Source: Saccoglossus kowalevskii (taxonomy: Eukaryota; Hemichordata; Enteropneusta; Harrimaniidae). Taken from it: a stretch of 35,119 nucleotides of DNA. Shown one piece after another: positions 27,815 to 35,119 of the stretch. The notes under the pieces are model-generated. The model saw nothing but the letters and a program-made list of their open reading frames with translations, did not search any database and was not told the DNA's origin. The DNA is taken from positions 1 to 35,119 of the forward strand of contig NW_003125674.1 in NCBI RefSeq assembly GCF_000003605.2. Direction: 5' to 3'. The translations under genes and the position numbers were made by a program. The first letter of the stretch is position 1, and each line of letters opens with the position of its first letter.

Positions 27815-28450
27815 CAATTAAGACCATTACATCCATGCAATAATCATATAGCCAATGTATGGACCACCAACACAATTATGACCATTACATCCATACAATA
27901 ATCATATAGCCAATGTATGGACCACCAACACAATTATGACCACTGCATCCATACAATAATCATGTAGCCAATATATGGACTACCAACACAATTATGACCA
28001 TTACATCCATGCAATAATCATATAGCCAATATATGGACTCCCAACACAATTATGACCAATACATCCATACAATGATCATATAGCCAATATATGGACTACC
28101 AACACAATTATGACCACTGTATCCATACAATAATCATATAGCCAGTATATGGACTACCAACCCAATTAAGACCATTACATCCATACAATAATCATATAGC
28201 CAATGTATGGACCACCAACACAATTATGACCATTACATCCATACAATAATCATATAGCCAATGTATGGACCACCAACACAATTATGACCACTGCATCCAT
28301 ACAATAATCATGCAGCCAATAGATGGACTACCAACACAATTTTGACCATTACATCCATGCAATAATCATATAGCCAATATATGGACTACCAATACAATTA
28401 AGACCTATACATCCATACAATAATCATATAGCCAATATATGGACTACCAT
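27785..28450. repeat. 14-monomer (812-bp) higher-order repeat, copy 1
   Basis: This block matches the sequence 812 bp downstream (14 x 58). The markers CATCCATGCAATAATC (27,831 and 28,643), CACTGTATCC (28,115 and 28,927), ACCCAATTAAG and ATGCAGCCAATAGATGG (28,311 and 29,123) all keep exactly this spacing. I saw no mismatch up to about 28,340. After that AATTTTGACC against AATTATGACC, and AATTAAGACCTAT against AATTATGACCTAT, are the first differences. Confidence 0.88.
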
Positions 28451-28620
28451 CACAATTATGACCATTACATCCGTACAATAATCATATAGCCAATGTATGG
28501 ACTACCAACACAATTAAGACCATTACATCCATACAATAATCATATAGCCAATGTATGGACCACCAACACAATTATGACCATTACATCCATACAATAATCA
28601 TATAGCCAATGTATGGACTA
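28172..28620. repeat. Duplicated block I, copy 2
   Basis: Partner of 3,112-3,560, with GCAGCCAATAGATGG, AATTTTGACC, AAGACCTATAC, ACCATCACAATT and CATCCGTAC in the same order. It overlaps the end of the first 812-bp repeat copy, so this location was built by at least two copying events. Confidence 0.85.
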
Positions 28621-29262
28621 CCAACACAATTAAGACCATTACATCCATGCAATAATCATATAGCCAATGTATGGACCACCAACACAATTATGACCATTAC
28701 ATCCATACAATAATCATATAGCCAATGTATGGACCACCAACACAATTATGACCACTGCATCCATACAATAATCATGTAGCCAATATATGGACTACCAACA
28801 CAATTATGACCATTACATCCATGCAATAATCATATAGCCAATATATGGACTCCCAACACAATTATGACCAATACATCCATACAATGATCATATAGCCAAT
28901 ATATGGACTACCAACACAATTATGACCACTGTATCCATACAATAATCATATAGCCAGTATATGGACTACCAACCCAATTAAGACCATTACATCCATACAA
29001 TAATCATATAGCCAATGTATGGACCACCAACACAATTATGACCATTACATCCATACAATAATCATATAGCCAATGTATGGACCACCAACACAATTATGAC
29101 CACTGCATCCATACAATAATCATGCAGCCAATAGATGGACTACCAACACAATTATGACCATTACATCCATGCAATAATCATATAGCCAATATATGGACTA
29201 CCAATACAATTATGACCTATACATCCATACAATAATCATATAGCCAATATATGGACTACCAA
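28597..29262. repeat. 14-monomer (812-bp) higher-order repeat, copy 2
   Basis: Second copy of the 812-bp unit. It agrees with the first copy through 29,150, then diverges at AATTATGACC and AATTATGACCTAT. It ends with a CCACTGC unit where the first copy has ACCATCACAATT. Confidence 0.88.
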
Positions 29263-29639
29263 CACAATTATGACCACTGCATCCATACAATAATCATATA
29301 GCCAGTATATTGACTACCAACACAATTAAGACCATTACATCCATACAATAATCATATAGCCAATATATGGACTACCAACACAATTAAGACCATTATATCC
29401 ATACAATAATCATATAGCCAATGTATGGACCACCAACACAATTATGACCATTACATCCATACAATAATCATATAGCCAATGTATGGACCACCAACACAAT
29501 TATGACCATTACATCCATACAATAATCATATAGCCAATGTATGGACCACCAACACAATTATGACCATTACATCCATACAATAATCATATAGCCCATGTAT
29601 GGACTACCAACACAATTATGACCATTACATCCATACAAT

Positions 29640-29800
29640 AATCATATAGCCATGTATGGACTACCAACACAATTAAGACCATTACATCCATACATAATCA
29701 TATAGCCAATGTATGGACTACCAACACAATTATGACCATTACATCCATACAATAATCATATAGCCAATATATGGACTACCAACACAATTATGACATTACA
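29640..29800. repeat. Monomers with three single-base deletions
   Basis: Within about 150 bp the units read GCCATGTATGG (29,650), CATACATAATC (29,693) and TATGACATTAC (29,792), each one base short of consensus. Indels are otherwise sparse, so this small cluster may mark a lower-quality stretch or an older, less homogenised set of monomers. Confidence 0.5.
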
Positions 29801-30344
29801 TCCATACAATAATCATATAGCCAATGTATGGACTACCAACACAATTATGACCATTACATCCATACAATAATCATATAGCCAATATATGGACTACCAACAC
29901 ATTTATGACCATTACATCCATACAATAATCATATAGCCAATGTATGGACTACCAACACAATTAAGACCATTACATCCATACAATAATCATATAGCCAATG
30001 TATGGACCACCAACACAATTATGACCATTACATCCATACAATAATCATATAGCCAATGTATGGACCACCAACACAATTATGACCATTACATCCATACAAT
30101 AATCATATAGCCAATGTATGGACTACCAACACAATTATGACCATTACATCCATACAATAATCATATAGCCAATGTATGGACTACCAACACAATTAAGACC
30201 ATTATATCCATACAATTATCATATAGCCAATATATGGACTACCAACACATTTATGACCATTACATCCATACAATAATCATATAGCCAATGTATGGACTAC
30301 CAACACACTTATGACCATTACATGCATACAATAATCATATAGCC

Positions 30345-31092
30345 AATATATGGACTACCAACACAATTATGACCATTACATCCATACAATAATCATATAG
30401 CCAATGTATGGACTACCAACACAATTATGACCATTACACGCATACAATAATCATATAGCCAATATATGGACTACCAACACAATTAAGACCATTATATCCA
30501 TACAATTATCATATAGCCAATATATGGACTACCAACACATTGATGACCATTACATCCATACAATAATCATATATTCAATGTATGGACTACCAACACAATT
30601 ATGACAATTACATCCATACAATAATCATATAGCCAATGTATGGACTACCAACACAATTAAGACCATTACATCCATACAATAATCATATAGCCAATGTATG
30701 GACCACCAACTCAATTATGACCACTGCATCCATACAATAATCATGTAGCCAATATATGGACTACCAACACAATTATGACCAATACATCCATACAATAATC
30801 ATATAGCCAATGTATGGACTACCAACACACTTATGACCATTACATGCATACAATAATCATATAGCCAATATATGGACTACCAACACAATTATGACCATTA
30901 CATCCATACAATAATCATATAGCCAATGTGTGGACTACCAACACAATTATGACCATTACACGCATACAATAATCATATAGCCAATATATGGACTACCAAC
31001 ACAATTAAGACCATTATATCCATACAATAATCATATAGCCAATATATGGACTACCAACACATTTATGACCATTACATCCATACAATAATCAT
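30345..31092. repeat. Duplicated block F, copy 2
   Basis: Partner of 16,130-16,880 with CATTACACGC at 30,432, ACATTGATG, CATATATTCAATG, GACAATTAC at 30,603 and a GTGTGGAC unit with CATTACACGC at 30,953. The block ends near 31,092, where the two copies take different variant paths. Confidence 0.82.
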
Positions 31093-32519
31093 ATAGCCAA
31101 TGTATGGACTACCAACACACTAATGACCATTACATGCATACAATAATCATATAGACAATATATGGACTACCAACACAATTATGACCATTACATCCATACA
31201 ATAATCATATAGCCAATGTATGGACTACCAACACAATTATGACCATTACACGCATACAATAATCATATAGCCAATATATGGACTACCAACACAATTAAGA
31301 CCATTATATCCATACAATAATCATATAGCCAATATATGGACTACCAACACATTTATGACCATTACATCCATACAATAATCATATAGCCAATGTATGGACC
31401 ACCAACACAATTATGACCATTACATGCATACAATAATCATATAGCCAATATATGGACTACCAACATAATTAAGACCATTATATCCATACAATAATCATAT
31501 AGCCAATGTATGGACCACCAACACAATTATGACCATTACATGCATACAATAATCATATAGCCAATATATGGACTACCAACACAATTAAGACCATTATATC
31601 CATACAATAATCATATAGCCAATGTATGGACCACCAACACAATTAAGACCATTACATCCATACGATAATCATATAGCCAATGTATGGACCACCAACACAA
31701 TTATGACCATTACATCCTTACAATAATCATATAGCCAATGTATGGACCACCAACACAATTATGACCATTACATCCATACAATAATCATATAGCCAATGTA
31801 TGGACTACCAACACAATTATGACCATTACATCCATACAATAATCATATAGCCAATGTATGGACTACCAACACAATTAAGACCATTACATCCATACAATAA
31901 TCATATAGCCAATGTATGGACCACCAACACAATTATGACCATTACATCCATACAATAATCATATAGCCAATGTATGGACCACCAACTCAATTATGACCAC
32001 TGCATCCATACAATAATCATGTAGCCAATATATGGACTACCAACACAATTATGACCAATACATCCATACAATAATCATATAGCCAATGTATGGACCACCA
32101 ACACAATTATGACCATTACATGCATACAATAATCATATAGCCAATATATGGACTACCAACACAATTAAGACCACTGCATCCATACAATAATCATGTAGCC
32201 AATATATGGACTACCAACACAATTATGACCAATACATCCATACAATAATCATATAGCCAATGTATGGACCACCAACACAATTATGACCATTACATCCATA
32301 CAATAATCATATAGCCAATGTATGGACCACCAACACAATTATGACCATTACATCCATACAATAATCATATAGCCAATGTATGGACCACCAACACAATTAT
32401 GACCATTACATCCATACAATAATCATATAGCCAATGTATGGACTACCAACACAATTATGACCATTACATCCATACAATAATCATATATTCAATGTATGGA
32501 CTACCAACACAATTAAGAC

Positions 32520-32615
32520 CATTACATCCATTCAATAATCATATAGCCATTGTATGGACCACCAACACAATTATGACCAATACATCCATACAATAATCAT
32601 ATAGACAGAATATGG
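32520..32615. repeat. Rare-variant pair, copy 2
   Basis: CATTCAATAATC, AGCCATTGTATGG and ATAGACAGAATATGG occur in the same order as at 10,770-10,870. The preceding unit here has CATATATTCAATG, unlike the earlier site. Confidence 0.7.
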
Positions 32616-33534
32616 ACTACCAACACAATTATGACCACTGCATCCATGCAATAATCATATAGCCAATATATGGACTACCAACACACTTATGACCAATACA
32701 TCCATACAATAATCATATAGCCAATATATGGACCACCAACACAATTATGACCATTACATCCATACAATAATCATATAGCCAATATATGGACTACCAAAAC
32801 AATTATGACCATTACATCCATACAATAATCATATAGCCAATATATGGACTACCAAAACAATTATGACCATTACATCCATACAATAATCATATAGCCAATG
32901 TATGGACCACCAACACAATTATGACCATTACATCCATACAATAATCATGTAGCCAATGTATGGACTACCAACACAATTATGACCATTACATGCATACAAT
33001 AATCATATAGCCAATATATGGACTACCAACACAATTAAGACCATTATATCCATACAATAATCATATAGCCAATGTATGGACTACCAACACAATTAAGACC
33101 ATTACATCCATACAATAATCATATAGCCAATGTATGGACCACCAACACAATTATGACCACTGCATCCATACAATAATCATGTAGCCAATATATGGACTAC
33201 CAACACAATTATGACCATTGCATCCATGCAATAATCATATAGCCAATATATGGACTACCAATACAATTAAGACCTATACATCCATACAATAATCATATAG
33301 CCAATATATGGACTACCATCACAATTATGACCATTACATCCATACAATAATCATATAGCCAATGTATGGACTACCAACACAATTAAGACCATTACATCCA
33401 TACAATAATCATATAGACAATGTATGGACCACCAACACAATTATGACCATTACATCCATACAATAATCATATAGCCAATGTATGGACTACCAATACAATT
33501 AAGACCTATACATCCATACAATAATCATATAGCC

Positions 33535-34060
33535 AATGTATGGACTACCAACACAATTAAGACCATTACATCCATACAATAATCATATAGCCAATGTATG
33601 GACCACCAACACAATTATGACCATTACATCCATACAATAATCATATAGCCAATGTATGGACCACCAACACAATTATGACCACTGCATCCATACAATAATC
33701 ATGTAGCCAATATATGGACTACCAACACAATTATGACCATTACATCCATGCAATAATCATATAGCCAATATATGGACTACCAACACAATTAAGACCATTA
33801 TATCCATACAATAATCATATAGCCAATATATGGACTACCAACACAATTATGACCATTACATCTATGCAATAATCATATAGCCAATATGTGGACTACCAAC
33901 ACAATTATGACCAATACATCCATACAATAATCATATAACCAATATATGGACTACCGACACAATTATGACCATTACATCCATACAATAATCATATAGCCAA
34001 TGTATGGACCACCAACACAATTAAGATCATTACATCCATACAATAATCATATAGCCAATG
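33535..34060. repeat. 10-monomer (580-bp) higher-order repeat, copy 1
   Basis: This block is repeated exactly 580 bp downstream (10 x 58). CCACTGC (33,679 and 34,259), CATCTATGCAATAATC with CCAATATGTGG (33,861 and 34,441), CATATAACC and AATTAAGATC keep the spacing. Differences are single bases, for example ACCGACAC near 33,955 in this copy only. Confidence 0.88.
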
Positions 34061-34114
34061 TATGGACCACAAACACAATTAAGATCATTACATCCATACA
34101 ATAATCATATAGAC

Positions 34115-34640
34115 AATGTATGGACTACCAACACAATTAAGACCATTACATCCATACAATAATCATATAGCCAATGTATGGACCACCGACACAATTATGA
34201 CCATTACATCCATACAATAATCATATAGCCAATGTATGGACCACCAACACAATTATGACCACTGCATCCATACAATAATCATGTAGCCAATATATGGACT
34301 ACCAACACAATTATGACCATTACATTCATGCAATAATCATATAGCCAATATATGGACTACCAACACAATTAAGACCATTATATCCATACAATAATCATAT
34401 AGCCAATATATGGACTACCAACACAATTATGACCATTACATCTATGCAATAATCATATAGCCAATATGTGGACTACCAACACAATTATGACCAATACATC
34501 CATACAATAATCATATAACCAATATATGGACTACCAACACAATTATGACCATTATATCCATACAATAATCATATAGCCAATGTATGGACCACCAACACAA
34601 TTAAGATCATTACATCCATACAATAATCATATAGCCAATG
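34115..34640. repeat. 10-monomer (580-bp) higher-order repeat, copy 2
   Basis: Second copy of the 580-bp unit, with private changes ACCGACAC near 34,188, CATTCATGC near 34,324 and TATATCC near 34,553. It lies immediately before the terminal block of the array. Confidence 0.88.
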
Positions 34641-34642
34641 TA

Positions 34643-35032
34643 TGGACTACCAACACAATTATGACCATTACATCCTTACAATAATCATATAGCCAATGTA
34701 TGGACCACCAACACAATTAAGATCATTACATCCATACAATAATCATATAGCCAATATATGGACTACCAACACAATTATGGTCATTACATCCATACAACAA
34801 TCATATAGCCAATACATGGACTACCAACACAATTATGACCATTACATCCATACAATAATCATATAGCCAATGTATGGACTACCAACACAATTAAGACCAT
34901 TACATCCATACAATAATCATATAGCCAATGTATGGACCACCAACACAATTATGACCACTGCATCCATACAATAATCATGTAGCCAATATATGGACTACCA
35001 ACACAATTATGACCATTACATCCTTACAATAA
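34643..35032. repeat. Terminal block, copy of 4,770-5,143
   Basis: Markers CATCCTTAC (34,671), AATTAAGATC, AATTATGGTC (34,774) and AATACATGG follow the order seen at 4,770-5,143 at an offset of 29,873 bp. A second CATCCTTAC monomer begins at 35,019, exactly 348 bp after the first, so the 6-monomer period seen near 4.6-5.1 kb is repeated here. One private base change gives CAACAATC near 34,797. Confidence 0.85.
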
Positions 35033-35084
35033 TCATATAGCCCATGTATGGACCACCAACACAATTAGATCATTACATACATAC
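35033..35084. repeat. Last, truncated and diverged monomer
   Basis: The final unit is 52 bp long. It reads GCCCATG, AATTAGATC (one base short of the AATTAAGATC variant) and CATTACATAC. Homology ends at monomer base 53, after ATAC. The higher divergence of the edge unit fits the usual weaker homogenisation at satellite boundaries. Confidence 0.85.
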
Positions 35085-35119
35085 CTCTGTGACGTGTTCA
35101 GTAAAGCCACTGAAGAAAA
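35085..35119. other. Non-repetitive 3' flank of the array
   Basis: These 35 bases have no match to the monomer. They contain TGACGTG (a TGACGT core like that bound by CREB/ATF or plant bZIP proteins, not meaningful by itself) and a short inverted repeat. One frame is open throughout but too short to interpret. This is the only single-copy anchor in the window. Confidence 0.8.
35097..35114. repeat. 6-bp inverted repeat in the flank
   Basis: TTCAGT at 35,097-35,102 is the exact reverse complement of ACTGAA at 35,109-35,114 with a 6-base spacer, followed by GAAAA at the end of the window. It is a possible small stem-loop 12 bp outside the array edge. A 6-bp dyad can arise by chance. Confidence 0.35.

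Larger units (their letters stand above)
1..35084. repeat. 58-bp satellite tandem array (about 605 monomers)
   Basis: The whole stretch is a head-to-tail repeat with a 58-bp period. Each unit can be phased from TCATATAGCC, which recurs at 60, 118, 176 and onward to the last unit at 35,033. Length divided by period gives about 605 copies. Most monomers differ from the consensus at only a few positions, and indels are rare (mainly a 57-bp class with GCCAGATATGG). The consensus is about one third GC, contains no CpG, and on this strand has about 24 A, 14-15 T, 14-15 C and 5 G. Stops fall in TATAG, AATAA and TATGA on this strand and similarly on the other. Since 58 leaves remainder 1 on division by 3, every frame meets them, so consensus open stretches reach only about 25 codons and variant monomers a few tens. 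No gene is supported anywhere in it. The left end is outside the window. The array type is typical of eukaryotic satellite DNA; the family and taxon are not recognised. Confidence 0.98.

Noticed and set aside
1-35084. Possible coding repeat (a repetitive protein)
   Set aside because: The period is not a multiple of three and stops in TATAG, TATGA and AATAA enter each frame; the reverse strand is likewise blocked. Consensus frames reach only about 25 codons and variant monomers a few tens.
1-35084. CRISPR array
   Set aside because: There are no unique spacers: the full 58-bp period is conserved, with no alternation of constant repeat and variable spacer.
1-35084. Bacterial or phage iteron origin
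   Set aside because: The array is orders of magnitude larger than known iteron clusters, has no replication gene nearby, and shows eukaryotic-satellite-style higher-order structure.
35090-35096. CRE-like TGACGTG regulatory site
   Set aside because: A single short motif in 35 bp of flank without gene context is not enough to call a regulatory element.
35085-35119. Open frame in the 3' flank as part of an exon
   Set aside because: One frame has no stop across 35 bases, which is uninformative at this length. TTCAG at 35,097 could be read as a splice acceptor, but the pyrimidine tract is poor.

Overview
The window is essentially one object: a very long, head-to-tail tandem array of a 58-bp satellite (minisatellite-size) monomer. 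It fills positions 1 to about 35,084, roughly 605 copies by length. The array is already in progress at position 1, so its left end lies outside the window. It stops abruptly near 35,084 and is followed by only 35 bp of unrelated sequence. I found no protein-coding gene, tRNA, rRNA, transposon or CRISPR array. Consensus monomers carry stop codons that, because 58 is not a multiple of 3, rotate through every frame on both strands, so reading frames stay at a few tens of codons.

The setting is almost certainly a eukaryotic nuclear genome (heterochromatin, a subtelomere, a pericentromere or a large intergenic or intronic satellite). The reasons are the size of the array, its AT-rich monomer (about one third GC), the absence of CpG from the consensus, and its patchwork of higher-order duplications. 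I cannot name the taxon or the satellite family.

The array is not uniform. A limited set of base variants recurs: GTATGG or ATATGG, GGACCACC or GGACTACC, AATTATG or AATTAAG or ACATTTATG or ACACTTATG, TACATCC or TACATGC or TACACGC or TATATCC, CCACTGC, and CCAATAC. These variants are linked across neighbouring monomers, giving higher-order repeat modules. Local tandem duplications have periods of 6 monomers (348 bp; about 4.6-5.1 kb and again at the 3' end), 14 monomers (812 bp; 27.8-29.3 kb) and 10 monomers (580 bp; 33.5-34.6 kb). Longer blocks are shared across 2.7 to 29.9 kb, at offsets of about 2,670, 3,940, 4,753, 5,622, 13,339, 14,212, 25,060 and 29,873 bp. Related copies often differ by exactly one or two whole monomers, the pattern expected of unequal exchange and segmental amplification.

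Layout: 0-0.86 kb and 4.1-4.8 kb are a duplicated pair. 1.9-2.8 kb pairs with 15.3-16.1 kb, and 3.1-3.6 kb with 28.2-28.6 kb. 8.0-8.8 kb is related to 21.2-22.3 and 26.1-27.8 kb. 8.8-9.4 kb pairs with 11.5-12.1 kb. 16.1-16.9 kb pairs with 30.3-31.1 kb. 18.2-19.5 kb pairs with 23.0-24.4 kb, with a third partial copy at 24.6-25.0 kb. The last 0.4 kb pairs with 4.8-5.1 kb. One patch at 18,037-18,222 breaks the pattern: three consecutive monomers hold twelve extra bases, all of them A, which looks like an unpolished assembly seam. Points of biological interest within the monomer are a 7-bp inverted repeat, a CCAAT pentamer in nearly every copy, strong strand asymmetry (C far above G) and a CpG/TpG alternation at one variable site.
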